From CAKSHC01 sp045595395 (GTDB lineage Bacteria > Bacillota > Clostridia > Oscillospirales > UMGS1783), in the NCBI GenBank assembly GCA_045595395.1, contig JAZOAH010000009.1, forward strand, positions 1 through 47,572: a stretch of DNA of 47,572 nucleotides. Reading direction: 5' to 3'. The position numbers were made by a program, and so were the translations under genes. How positions within the stretch are numbered: the first letter of the stretch is position 1; each line of letters starts with the position of its first letter. Positions 21,862-29,727 of this stretch are shown in pieces. Below the pieces are notes generated by a model. It had not been told where the DNA came from. It was given only the letters and a program-made list of their open reading frames with translations, and did no database searches.

Positions 21862-22953
21862 TTATTCGGTTGCCGAAGCCGAGGACTGCTCCACCACCGT
21901 TTCGATGATGTTGGTGCAGTTGGAACGGATCATGCCGATATAACTCTTGCCGGGGTTGATGGTCAGCTCATTGCCGGCCGCATCGGTCAGCTCAAAGGAA
22001 GCATACTCGTCCGCCTTGCTCCACTTGATGCGCTCATAGCCGCCTTCCGAGAACCACCAGCCGTTACCCGATCCGACCACATCCACATCCATCAGTACAT
22101 TGGTCAGCGAAGTGATGGAGGTCTCCAGCACCAGCACATTGGTAAAGGCCAGCTGGGTGTTGGCTTTGCCATCCATATGCGGCTTGCCCGAGTGTTGCTT
22201 GAGATAGGTATGGGTCGCCTCGTCATAGGTAAAGGTGCTGTAATAGGACTGGGAAAAGGCCAGCGTAAACTCCTTGGACAGACCGCCCTCGGGCATCACC
22301 GGCTCCCCTTCGGGCGCAAAATCAAAGACGTTATCCTTATGATCGGCCTTCAGGTCGGTACGCAAGCCTCTGTCGGCCAACACCTGCGGGATCATCGAGC
22401 CCTTGAGATAGCCGGTATGCTCATAGGCATAGCCGGAACTGCGACGGGCCTGGTCACGCCCGAAGATGTTGCCGGGATTGGTCTCACCCGAAAGACGGTC
22501 GACACCCAGACGGGCAATGGTGTTGGTGGCGTAGTTGGTCTCCTCGCCCCAATGCACATAGATAGCATCAAAAGACAGGGCGGTGATGGGATAGTAGTAA
22601 CGGGCGCTGCGAATGGAGCAGACATCGGGGATCTGGGTATAATCGCCGTAAATGGCCATCATACGGGTGATGCCGCCCTCAACCAGCGTTTCAAAGATAA
22701 TGTCGGCCTGAGCAATGCCGTACTGCGGCAGAGCCGCCTTGATGTTGTTGATCATAACGGCGACCGGGCGCTTGCCCACCGCCTCCTCGCTCAAGCCCTC
22801 CATACCGGTCAGGGGGTTGACGGGATAATGAATGACCTCCGGCTGGCTGCTCGGCTGGGACAGAGACTCACTCTCACTGGGCGAACTGCCGCAGGCAGCC
22901 AGCGAAAGGGCCAGGGCCAAGCACAGGCCTATCGCTATTATTTTTTTCCACAT
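21862..22953 (-). CDS. DUF3048 domain lipoprotein (YerB-like)
   Basis: A 363-residue lipoprotein. The signal peptide (residues 1-20) ends in lipobox SLAAC, followed by a Ser/Glu-rich spacer. The body matches DUF3048: NPLTGMEGL, KRPVAVMINN, ALPQYGIAQADIIFE, EGGITRMMAIY, then IRSARYYYPITAL and WFSEGGYERIKWSK. Bacillus YerB is the named homologue; the function is unknown but the protein faces outside the membrane. It is a single gene divergent from livJ, with an AAAGGAG ribosome site. Confidence 0.93.
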   Translation of the reverse strand: MWKKIIAIGLCLALALSLAACGSSPSESESLSQPSSQPEVIHYPVNPLTGMEGLSEEAVGKRPVAVMINNIKAALPQYGIAQADIIFETLVEGGITRMMAIYGDYTQIPDVCSIRSARYYYPITALSFDAIYVHWGEETNYATNTIARLGVDRLSGETNPGNIFGRDQARRSSGYAYEHTGYLKGSMIPQVLADRGLRTDLKADHKDNVFDFAPEGEPVMPEGGLSKEFTLAFSQSYYSTFTYDEATHTYLKQHSGKPHMDGKANTQLAFTNVLVLETSITSLTNVLMDVDVVGSGNGWWFSEGGYERIKWSKADEYASFELTDAAGNELTINPGKSYIGMIRSNCTNIIETVVEQSSASATE

Positions 22954-22984
22954 GGTTTTTTCTCCTTTGCCGTGAACTATTTAT

Positions 22985-23014
22985 AGCATACTATATTTCG
23001 ACACCGTTTGACAA
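22985..23014 (-). promoter_or_regulatory. Probable promoter of the DUF3048 gene
   Basis: On the minus strand: -35 TTGTCA (23014-23009), 18-bp spacer, -10 TATGCT (22990-22985). Confidence 0.6.
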
Positions 23015-23054
23015 CCCCCAATTCCTGTTAATTTTGTATTTTTACAACATTTTA

Positions 23055-23083
23055 TTGACATTTGCTGTATTGTCATGTATAAT
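23055..23083 (+). promoter_or_regulatory. Consensus promoter of the liv operon
   Basis: -35 TTGACA (23055-23060), 17-bp spacer, -10 TATAAT (23078-23083): a perfect sigma-A consensus, fitting an abundant binding protein. Confidence 0.92.
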
Positions 23084-23116
23084 CATTCTTAAATTTTATT
23101 ATTGGAGGAAACCAAG

Positions 23117-24259
23117 ATGAAAAAGATTCTTGCACTCATTCTGGCGGCTCTGATGCTCCTTGCGGTCGTCGGCTGCGGCGGAAACACCGATAACGCCGGC
23201 ACCCTCAAGATCGGCGGCATCGGCCCCATCACCGGCGGCGCTGCCATCTACGGCCAGGCCGTTAAGAACGCCATGGAAATGGCCGTTGCCGAAGTCAACG
23301 CCAAGGGCGGCATCCAGTTCGAAGTCATGTTCGAAGACGATGCTCACGATCCCGAACAGTCGGTCGGCGCTTACAACACGCTGATGGACAAAGGCATGCA
23401 GGTCCTGCTCGGCACCGTTACCTCGGCTCCCTGCGCTGCTGTTGCTGCCGAAGCTGCCGCTGACGGTCTGTTCGTACTGACCCCGTCGGCCTCTTCGCCC
23501 GATGTCATCAAGGATCGCACCAACGTCTATCAGATGTGCTTCTCCGACCCCAACCAGGGCTCGGCCTCGGCTACCTACATTGCCGACAACAAGCTGGCTG
23601 AGAAGGTTGCTGTTATCTATCAGAACGATGACAACTATTCCACCGGCATCTACGACAAGTTCAAGGCTCAGGCTGAAACCAAGGGTCTGAACATCGTCTA
23701 CACCGGCACCTTCACCAAGGATACGGCTACCGATTTCATGACTCAGCTCACCGCTGCCAAGGCTGCCGGCGCTGACATGCTCTTCCTGCCTATCTACTAC
23801 ACCCCCGTTTCGATCATCATGACCCAGGCTGCCAACATGAACTACTCGGTCAAGTATTTCGGCGTTGACGGCATGGACGGCCTGCTTGGCGTTGAAAACT
23901 TCAACACCGCTCTGGCTGAGGGCGCTTACCTGCTCACTCCCTTCTCGGCTGACGCTACCGACGACAAGACGGTCGCCTTCGTTAACGCCTACAAGGAGAA
24001 GTACGGCGAGATTCCCAACCAGTTCGCTGCCGATGCTTACGACTGCGTATGGGCCCTGTACGAAGCCTGCACCAAGGCCAATATCGATCCGGCCAACATC
24101 TCCAACACCGAGCTGTGCGCCAAGATGGTCGAGCAGTTCACCGGCATGACCTTCGACGGTCTGACCGGCCAGGGCATGACCTGGGCCGCCACCGGCGAAG
24201 TCAACAAGAGCCCCATGGCTGTTATCATCAAGGACGGCGCCTACGCTTCCGTACAGTAA
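23117..24259 (+). CDS. livJ: Branched-chain amino acid ABC transporter, substrate-binding lipoprotein
   Basis: A 380-residue extracellular binding protein (Peripla_BP_6, LivJ/LivK type). The signal peptide has lipobox VVGC. The mature part shows IGGIGPITGGAAIYGQAV, EVMFEDDAHDPEQSVGAYN, TPSASSPDV and VFEDD-like alternating alpha/beta units. It captures leucine, isoleucine or valine, or a related amino acid, and delivers it to LivHM. Codon use is strongly biased to GCT/GTT, unlike its neighbours, suggesting very high expression. ATG 23117 follows GGAGG; the TTG at 23102 precedes that site and is rejected. Confidence 0.93.
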   Translation: MKKILALILAALMLLAVVGCGGNTDNAGTLKIGGIGPITGGAAIYGQAVKNAMEMAVAEVNAKGGIQFEVMFEDDAHDPEQSVGAYNTLMDKGMQVLLGTVTSAPCAAVAAEAAADGLFVLTPSASSPDVIKDRTNVYQMCFSDPNQGSASATYIADNKLAEKVAVIYQNDDNYSTGIYDKFKAQAETKGLNIVYTGTFTKDTATDFMTQLTAAKAAGADMLFLPIYYTPVSIIMTQAANMNYSVKYFGVDGMDGLLGVENFNTALAEGAYLLTPFSADATDDKTVAFVNAYKEKYGEIPNQFAADAYDCVWALYEACTKANIDPANISNTELCAKMVEQFTGMTFDGLTGQGMTWAATGEVNKSPMAVIIKDGAYASVQ

Positions 24260-24283
24260 GTATAATTAAACAGTATATTACCG

Positions 24284-24313
24284 GGAGGAATGTCGAAGTT
24301 TCGGCATTCCTCC
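24284..24313 (+). promoter_or_regulatory. Intercistronic hairpin between livJ and livH
   Basis: A 14-bp stem with one G.T pair (24284-24297 with 24300-24313) lies 25 bp after livJ. The T6 run comes only after a gap of about 9 bases (24322-24327). It probably protects or partly terminates the livJ transcript, so the binding protein is made in excess over the membrane parts. Confidence 0.75.
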
Positions 24314-24389
24314 ATGGTGTCTTTTTTGATGGTGAAGAAGAGGGGATATCCCCTGTTCTTTGGTATTGAAAATCAAGGAGGTTTTCCAT

Positions 24390-25271
24390 ATGGAGTTTCT
24401 GTCCTATCTGATCAACGGTATTACCTTGGGCAGCGTTTATGCCATTATTGCTCTGGGCTATACCATGGTCTACGGCATTGCCAAAATGCTTAACTTCGCC
24501 CACGGCGACGTCATCATGGTCGGCGGCTATGTGTCCTACTTTGCCTCTGTCCAATACGGTCTGCCCGGAGGCGTTGCCATTGTATTGGCCATGCTGGCCT
24601 GCACCCTGTTGGGTGTGCTTATTGAACGGCTGGCCTACCGTCCGTTGCGTCAGGCAGAATCGCTGGCGGTACTGATCACCGCCATCGGCGTTTCCTTCCT
24701 GCTGCAAAACGGCGCGATGCTTCTGTTCTCGGCCAATCCCAAAACCCCCTCGTCGTTGGTCAACATCGAATGGCTGTCGATCCGTCTGGGTGAATTGACC
24801 ATTCCCAGCGAAACGGTCGTCACGGTAGCCGCCTGCATCCTCATCACCGTCGGGCTGACCCTGCTCACCCAGAAGACCAAGCTGGGCAAGGCCATGCGTG
24901 CCGTCAGCGAGGACAAGAGCGCCGCACAGCTGATGGGCATCAACGTCAACCGCACCATTGCCGCCACCTTTGCCATCGGCTCGGCCCTGGCCGCCATCGC
25001 CGGCGTGCTCATGTGCTCGACCCTGCCGACGCTGACCCCCACCACCGGCTCGATGCCCGGTATCCGTGCCTTTACGGCCGCCGTCTTCGGCGGGATCGGC
25101 TCCATCCCCGGCGCCTTTTTGGGCGGTATTTTGCTGGGTATCATCGAGGCGCTGTCCAAGGCCTATATTTCGGGCGAATTGGCCGACGCGATCGTCTTTG
25201 CCGTGCTCATCATCATCCTGCTGGTCAAGCCGGCCGGTCTGCTGGGCAAGCAACAGCGTGAGAAAGTGTAA
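24390..25271 (+). CDS. livH: Branched-chain amino acid ABC transporter permease LivH
   Basis: A 293-residue inner-membrane permease with about eight helices. Family features: INGITLGSVYAIIALGYTMVYG at the N-terminus, NFAHGD, and the ATPase-coupling loop with KAMRAVSEDKSAAQLMGINV. It forms the channel with LivM. ATG 24390 has AAGGAGG upstream; an in-frame start at 24360 would lie before that site and is rejected. Confidence 0.95.
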   Translation: MEFLSYLINGITLGSVYAIIALGYTMVYGIAKMLNFAHGDVIMVGGYVSYFASVQYGLPGGVAIVLAMLACTLLGVLIERLAYRPLRQAESLAVLITAIGVSFLLQNGAMLLFSANPKTPSSLVNIEWLSIRLGELTIPSETVVTVAACILITVGLTLLTQKTKLGKAMRAVSEDKSAAQLMGINVNRTIAATFAIGSALAAIAGVLMCSTLPTLTPTTGSMPGIRAFTAAVFGGIGSIPGAFLGGILLGIIEALSKAYISGELADAIVFAVLIIILLVKPAGLLGKQQREKV

Positions 25272-25280
25272 GGTGATGGT

Positions 25281-26363
25281 ATGAAACTGAAAAAAAATAC
25301 CCGCAACAATCTGATTACCTACGGGATCGTCGCCGTCCTGTTCCTGCTGGTCTTTTTGTGGATCAACTTCGGCGGTGCCATCGGTATCGGCACTATGCCC
25401 CGTGCCTACCAGGCACAGTTAGTGCCCATCTGCGTCTACGTCGTAGCCGCCATTGCCCTTAATCTCGTCGTCGGCATTTCAGGAGAATTATCCCTTGGCC
25501 ATGCCGGCTTTATGAGCATCGGCGCCTTCTCGGGCGTGGTCTTCTATCAGGCCCTCTCCTTCATCGGTCAGCCGATCGTGCAACTGATTTTAGCCATGCT
25601 CTTGGGCGGTATCATCGCCGGCATTATGGGTCTGCTCATCGGCATTCCCGTCCTGCGTCTGCGGGGTGACTATCTGGCCATCGTCACCCTCGCCTTCGGT
25701 GAGATCATCAAGCAGATCATCAACTGCATCTATCTGGGCCGCAGCGATGCCGGCTGGCATTTCTCCTTTATTCAGAACAACCTGCCCGAAGAGTCGACCA
25801 AGATCATCAACGGCGCTATGGGTGCCACCGGACATCCCAAGATCTCGACCTATGTCATCGGCTTTGCCCTCATCCTTTTCGCCTTGACCCTCGTTCTCAA
25901 TCTGGTCAACTCCAAGCATGGCCGTGCCATCATGGCCATCCGTGACAACCGCATCGCCGCCGAAAGCATCGGTCTGTCGGCCTTCAAATTCAAGCTGATC
26001 GCCTTTACCCTATCGGCCTTCCTGACCGGTATGGCCGGCACCCTCTATTCGATGAATATCGCCAGCGTGCAGTCGACCAAGTTCGACTTTAACACCTCGA
26101 TCGACCTGCTGGTCTTCGTCGTACTGGGCGGCATGGGCAATATCCGTGGCTCGATCATCGCCGCCATCATCCTCACCCTGCTCCCCGAAACCCCGATGCT
26201 GCGTGGTCTGGGCAATGCCCGTATGCTCATCTACGCCATCCTGCTCATCGGCATGATGCTGCTCACCCGCTCCAAGGGCGGCAAGCGCATCCTGGTCTGG
26301 TTTAAGGAGTCCACGGCAAAACTGTTTAAGAAGAATACAAAGGAGGGCGCCGACAATGAGTAA
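25281..26363 (+). CDS. livM: Branched-chain amino acid ABC transporter permease LivM
   Basis: A 360-residue permease partner of LivH. Visible are NLVVGISGELSLGHAGFMSIGAF, LRLRGDYLAIVTLAFGEI, and the coupling loop GRAIMAIRDNRIAAESIGLSAFKFKL. The C-terminal tail is Lys-rich and cytosolic. It starts 9 bp after livH and overlaps livG by 8 bp. Confidence 0.95.
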   Translation: MKLKKNTRNNLITYGIVAVLFLLVFLWINFGGAIGIGTMPRAYQAQLVPICVYVVAAIALNLVVGISGELSLGHAGFMSIGAFSGVVFYQALSFIGQPIVQLILAMLLGGIIAGIMGLLIGIPVLRLRGDYLAIVTLAFGEIIKQIINCIYLGRSDAGWHFSFIQNNLPEESTKIINGAMGATGHPKISTYVIGFALILFALTLVLNLVNSKHGRAIMAIRDNRIAAESIGLSAFKFKLIAFTLSAFLTGMAGTLYSMNIASVQSTKFDFNTSIDLLVFVVLGGMGNIRGSIIAAIILTLLPETPMLRGLGNARMLIYAILLIGMMLLTRSKGGKRILVWFKESTAKLFKKNTKEGADNE

Positions 26364-27186
26364 TCTGATCCGTGTGGATAAAAACGCTCCCCTGCTCACC
26401 CCCGACGACGCCGACCGTCAGCCGGTACTGGAGACCCATCACCTGGGCATCGACTTCGGCGGCCTGCGTGCCGTCGACGATTTCAATGTCGCCATCGGCC
26501 CGACCGAGATCGCAGGTCTGATCGGCCCTAACGGCGCCGGTAAGACCACCATCTTCAACCTCTTGACCAAGGTCTACCAGCCCACCCGTGGCACCATCCT
26601 GCTCAATCACGTCAATATCAACAACTATTCCACCATCCAGGTCAACCAGGCCGGCATCGCCCGTACCTTCCAGAACATCCGCCTGTTTGACAAGCTCTCG
26701 GTGCTCGATAACGTCTTAGTCGGCCTCTATCGTGAGCAGAAGCCGGGACTGGGCGCCTCGATCTTGCGCCTGCCCTCCTTCTGGAGAAGCGAAAGAATCG
26801 CCAAACAGCGTGCCCTCGAGCTGCTCTCCATCTTCCACATGGAGGATCTGGCCGATCATCAGGCAGGCTCTTTGCCCTACGGCGCCCAACGCCGCCTGGA
26901 GATCGTAAGAGCGCTGGCCACCAACCCCTGCCTACTGCTGCTGGATGAGCCGGCCGCCGGCATGAACCCGTCGGAAACGGCCGAGCTGATGGAGAACATC
27001 CGTCAGATCCGTGACACCTTCAAGATCGCCATCCTGCTCATCGAGCACGATATGAACCTGGTCATGGGCATCTGTGACACCATCGCCGTGCTCAACTTCG
27101 GCAAGATCATCGCCAAGGGCACACCCGAACAGATCAAGAACGATCCGGCCGTCATCGAAGCCTATCTGGGCAAGAAGGGAGAATAA
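26356..27186 (+). CDS. livG: Branched-chain amino acid ABC transporter ATP-binding protein LivG
   Basis: A 276-residue ATPase. Walker A GPNGAGKT (residues 57-64), Q-loop in ARTFQNIRLF, signature region LPYGAQRRLEIVRALA, Walker B LLLLDEPAAGMN, and switch His in LLIEHDMNLV are present. The signature reads YGAQRR instead of the usual SGGQ, as in LivG generally. About 25 additional residues precede the first beta strand. Confidence 0.95.
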   Translation: MSNLIRVDKNAPLLTPDDADRQPVLETHHLGIDFGGLRAVDDFNVAIGPTEIAGLIGPNGAGKTTIFNLLTKVYQPTRGTILLNHVNINNYSTIQVNQAGIARTFQNIRLFDKLSVLDNVLVGLYREQKPGLGASILRLPSFWRSERIAKQRALELLSIFHMEDLADHQAGSLPYGAQRRLEIVRALATNPCLLLLDEPAAGMNPSETAELMENIRQIRDTFKIAILLIEHDMNLVMGICDTIAVLNFGKIIAKGTPEQIKNDPAVIEAYLGKKGE

Positions 27187-27188
27187 CC

Positions 27189-27896
27189 ATGAGCCTTCTG
27201 AAAGTCGAAGATATCAACGTTTATTACGGCGCGATCCATGCCATTAAAGGCATTTCCTTTGAGGTCAACGAGGGCGAGATCGTCACCCTCATCGGCGCCA
27301 ACGGCGCCGGCAAGTCGACCACCCTCAACACCGTGTCGGGCCTGCTGCGCCCCAAGACGGGCGACATCCTCTTTGAGGGCAAGAGCATCCTGCACCGTGC
27401 CCCTCACGCCATCGTGCGTGACGGCCTGGCCCATTGCCCCGAAGGCCGCCGTGTCTTCGCCGGGCTGTCGGTCGAGGAAAACCTGCAGATGGGCGCCTAT
27501 ACCAGACCCGGCAAGGAAGAGGCCGACGCCCTGGCGTTAGTTTACGATTCCTTCCCCCGCTTAAAGGAGCGCCGCCGCCAAAGCGCCGGTACCCTCTCGG
27601 GCGGCGAACAGCAGATGCTGGCCATGGGCCGTGCCATGATGTCCAAGCCCAAGCTCCTCATGCTCGACGAGCCCTCCATGGGCCTGGCCCCCATCCTCGT
27701 CCAGCAGATCTTTGATATGATCGTCGAGATGCACAAGCAGGGCATCACCATCCTGCTGGTCGAACAAAACGCCTCAATGGCTCTTTCCATTGCCGATCGA
27801 GGCTACGTCCTCGAAACCGGCAAGGTCGTGCTCACCGACAAAGCGTCCAACCTGCTGACCAACAACGCCGTCAAAAACGCCTACTTAGGCGGTTAA
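27189..27896 (+). CDS. livF: Branched-chain amino acid ABC transporter ATP-binding protein LivF
   Basis: A 235-residue ATPase partner of LivG. Walker A GANGAGKST (about 36-44), signature TLSGGEQQMLAMGRAMM, Walker B LLMLDEPSMGLAP and switch LLVEQNAS are all intact. It begins 2 bp after the livG stop and ends the five-gene liv operon. Confidence 0.95.
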   Translation: MSLLKVEDINVYYGAIHAIKGISFEVNEGEIVTLIGANGAGKSTTLNTVSGLLRPKTGDILFEGKSILHRAPHAIVRDGLAHCPEGRRVFAGLSVEENLQMGAYTRPGKEEADALALVYDSFPRLKERRRQSAGTLSGGEQQMLAMGRAMMSKPKLLMLDEPSMGLAPILVQQIFDMIVEMHKQGITILLVEQNASMALSIADRGYVLETGKVVLTDKASNLLTNNAVKNAYLGG

Positions 27897-27940
27897 CGTC
27901 GTCGCAAAGTACGCTCCTCCTCTGCTATAACCTTGCCAGT

Positions 27941-27974
27941 AAAAAGGCCGACTCTGATTGAGCCGGCCTTTTCT
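27941..27974 (+). terminator. Terminator of the liv operon
   Basis: Stem GGCCGACTC (27946-27954) with GAGCCGGCC (27960-27968), one mismatch, then TTTTCTATTT. Confidence 0.88.
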
Positions 27975-27976
27975 AT

Positions 27977-28356
27977 TTATACTCGCAGGATATCTAAGCC
28001 CTTTTTCTGCGCATAGTTTATCGTATATGCGGTACCCCCTGTTTCCCTGCGCAGATAACAAATACACGCCGTTGAGCGTTCCACCATATACCGATTGCGT
28101 GCCTGCATGCAACCTCGGTAATAATGCTCAGTCAATACAATTACGGAATCGGCTTGTTTTATGATATCCTCCCACTCCCCGTTCCTGGGCGCATACGGAA
28201 AGGCAATCATTAACTGCATTTCGTCATGCTCTTTCTTCTTCAGCAAGACCCGCTGTATCAATTCCTCGATCCATTGGTCAGTTTTTCAACAACAGCATAA
28301 TATTCCCCCATCTCGATCTCTCTGTGTCCACTAAAACAGCAACAAATCTCTTTCAT
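27977..28356 (-). pseudogene. Broken DUF1273/SLOG (YpsA-like) gene: frameshift plus internal deletion
   Basis: The N-terminal part starts at ATG 28356 with AAAGGAG upstream and reads MKEICCCFSGHREIEMG, the typical start of DUF1273 proteins, then meets a stop at about 28264. The C-terminal part continues in another frame from about 28283 (WIEELIQRV) to 27977. It keeps the family pattern: LMIAFPYA, IIKQADSVIVLTE, RNRYMVERS and GGTAYTINYA. Between them about 20 residues are missing, including the GGA.GFD nucleotide-binding loop seen intact in the SLOG gene at 19637. The gene therefore has a frameshift and has lost its ligand site. It is AT-rich compared with the flanks. Confidence 0.8.
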
Positions 28357-28384
28357 AGTCCGCTCCTTTCTAATATCTATAACA

Positions 28385-28413
28385 ACTATACCATATATGG
28401 CCCAATAAGTCCA
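28385..28413 (-). promoter_or_regulatory. Possible promoter of the broken SLOG gene
   Basis: On the minus strand: -35 TGGACT (28413-28408), 17-bp spacer, -10 TATAGT (28390-28385). One CCATATATGG palindrome fills its spacer. Confidence 0.5.
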
Positions 28414-28420
28414 TATATGG
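28391..28420. promoter_or_regulatory. Twin operator: two CCATATATGG palindromes
   Basis: CCATATATGG, itself a perfect palindrome, occurs at 28391-28400 and 28411-28420. Centres are 20 bp apart, about two helical turns. With flanking bases the pair forms a larger inverted repeat (ACCATATATGG, 10 bp, CCATATATGGT). It lies between the divergent XRE and SLOG genes, just upstream of a TATAAT (28427-28432) facing the XRE gene. This is a likely binding site for the XRE protein. Confidence 0.75.
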
Positions 28421-28479
28421 TCGTCATATAATTTCACATACGGATAAACTAAAGAAAAGTTCATTCGTGAGGTGTTATT

Positions 28480-28722
28480 ATGGATACAAGAAAAGCGGTA
28501 TCATTACGGATTCTGGAATTGTGTGAACAGTACAATATGTCGGTCAATGCTTTGGCTCGAACATCAGCCGTCCCTCCTTCAACGCTGAAAAATGTTATTA
28601 ACGGCGGTAGTCGTAATGCCGGTGTGGTTACTTTGAAAAAGTTGTGTGACGGTTTTGGTATTACTCTTGGCCAATTCTTTTCCACCGAACTGTTTGATTC
28701 TTTAGAGCAGGAAATTAAATAA
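28480..28722 (+). CDS. XRE family helix-turn-helix regulator
   Basis: An 80-residue DNA-binding protein consisting of a single Cro/CI-type HTH: ILELCEQYNMSVNALARTSAVPPSTLKNVINGG covers helices 1-4, and VTLKKLCDGFGITLGQFF closes the fold. It probably represses its own divergent promoter region through the paired CCATATATGG sites. ATG 28480 has GAGGTG at good spacing. Base composition is AT-rich like the neighbouring SLOG remnant, which suggests that the pair arrived together. Confidence 0.9.
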   Translation: MDTRKAVSLRILELCEQYNMSVNALARTSAVPPSTLKNVINGGSRNAGVVTLKKLCDGFGITLGQFFSTELFDSLEQEIK

Positions 28723-28726
28723 AAGG

Positions 28727-28755
28727 TGGAAATTATAAAAAATTTATGATATACT
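28727..28755 (+). promoter_or_regulatory. Possible promoter of the small export protein gene
   Basis: -35 TGGAAA (28727-28732), 17-bp spacer, -10 TATACT (28750-28755). Confidence 0.5.
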
Positions 28756-28779
28756 GTTGACAATAAAAATAAGGCGGTA

Positions 28780-29289
28780 TTGAAATTGGGTATTGCTGAA
28801 TGGTTTATTTCCTTAGGTGAAAATTCATCGGAATTTATTAAAGGCCTGATCACCTTCTTTGTGTCGATCCTCCCTATTATCGAATTGCGTGGCGCTATCC
28901 CCGTCGGTTCGGCCCTTGGCCTTTCCCCGCTGGTCACCTTTATCATCGCCTACCTGGGCAACCTGCTGCCCGCCCCCTTTATCGTCCTCTTCATTCGGAA
29001 TATCTTCGAGTGGATGAAGCGCAAGAGCAAGCGGCTGGGCCGCATCGCCGAAAAACTGGAAAAGCGTGCCGAAGCCAAAAAAGGCACGGTCGAAAAATAT
29101 AAGTTCTGGGGTCTGCTCCTGTTTGTGGCCATTCCCCTGCCCGGCACCGGCGCCTGGACGGGTGCCCTCGTCGCCGGTATGATGAATATGCGCCTGAAGG
29201 ATGCGATGCCCGCCATCGCCGTCGGCGTCCTCATCGCCGGCATCCTCATGACCGGCATCACCGAAGGCTTCCAATTCTTTATCTCATAA
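28780..29289 (+). CDS. COG2426 small multidrug-export-type membrane protein
   Basis: A 169-residue membrane protein of the family annotated as putative small multi-drug export protein. It has SILPIIELRGAIPVG, GNLLPAPFIVLF, a basic cytosolic loop (MKRKSKRLGRI to EAKKGTVEKY), then LLLFVAIPLPGTGAWTGALVAG and a final helix. The paired IPxG and PLPGTG motifs resemble DedA-like re-entrant loops. Transport function is unproven. The likely start is TTG 28780 after AAGGCGG; no ATG or GTG lies in a better position. Confidence 0.8.
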   Translation: MKLGIAEWFISLGENSSEFIKGLITFFVSILPIIELRGAIPVGSALGLSPLVTFIIAYLGNLLPAPFIVLFIRNIFEWMKRKSKRLGRIAEKLEKRAEAKKGTVEKYKFWGLLLFVAIPLPGTGAWTGALVAGMMNMRLKDAMPAIAVGVLIAGILMTGITEGFQFFIS

Positions 29290-29309
29290 TCTTATAGGAG
29301 TGTGATCAT

Positions 29310-29681
29310 ATGTATTGCAATCATTGCGGAACTCAGATGGAAGACAACGCCGCCTTCTGCCCCACTTGCGGCGCCTCCGCCCAGCCCGAACAACCGGTAG
29401 CCGCCCCCGCTCCCGTTGTTAAAAAACCGACCGAATTTACCCCCGATATGCTGCCCGAAGCATACCGTCCCCTTTCCCCTTGGGCCTATTTCGGACTGCA
29501 GATCCTCTTCGCCATTCCCATCGTCGGTCTGATCTTCCTGATCATCTTTTCCTTTAAGCGCTCCAACTACACCCGCCGCAACTTCGCCCGCTCCTATTGG
29601 TGCGGCTTGATCCTGGTCGCCGCCCTGTTTGTTCTTATTCTGGTGCTGACGCTCCTCTTTGGCATTTCCAGCCGATACTGA
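29310..29681 (+). CDS. Zinc-ribbon membrane protein
   Basis: A 123-residue protein with an N-terminal zinc ribbon (MYCNHCGTQM and FCPTCGAS, four Cys), a Pro/Ala-rich linker, a DMLPEAYRPLSPWAYFG segment, and two hydrophobic helices at about 57-77 and 95-118. Such zinc-ribbon membrane proteins are frequent in Firmicutes and have no assigned role. It follows the previous gene by 20 bp with ATAGGAG before ATG 29310, so they probably form an operon. Confidence 0.82.
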   Translation: MYCNHCGTQMEDNAAFCPTCGASAQPEQPVAAPAPVVKKPTEFTPDMLPEAYRPLSPWAYFGLQILFAIPIVGLIFLIIFSFKRSNYTRRNFARSYWCGLILVAALFVLILVLTLLFGISSRY

Positions 29682-29690
29682 TCTCTACAT

Positions 29691-29727
29691 AAAAAAGCAG
29701 TTCACATCATGTGAACTGCTTTTTTTC
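29691..29727. terminator. Bidirectional terminator
   Basis: A 15-bp perfect stem (29691-29705 with 29711-29725), including A6 and T6 runs, lies between convergent genes. Confidence 0.94.

Noticed and set aside
28757..28762. TTGACA as a -35 box for the gene at 28780
   Set aside because: It is only 18 bp from the start codon and no -10 can follow it. The TATACT nearby is upstream, in the wrong order.
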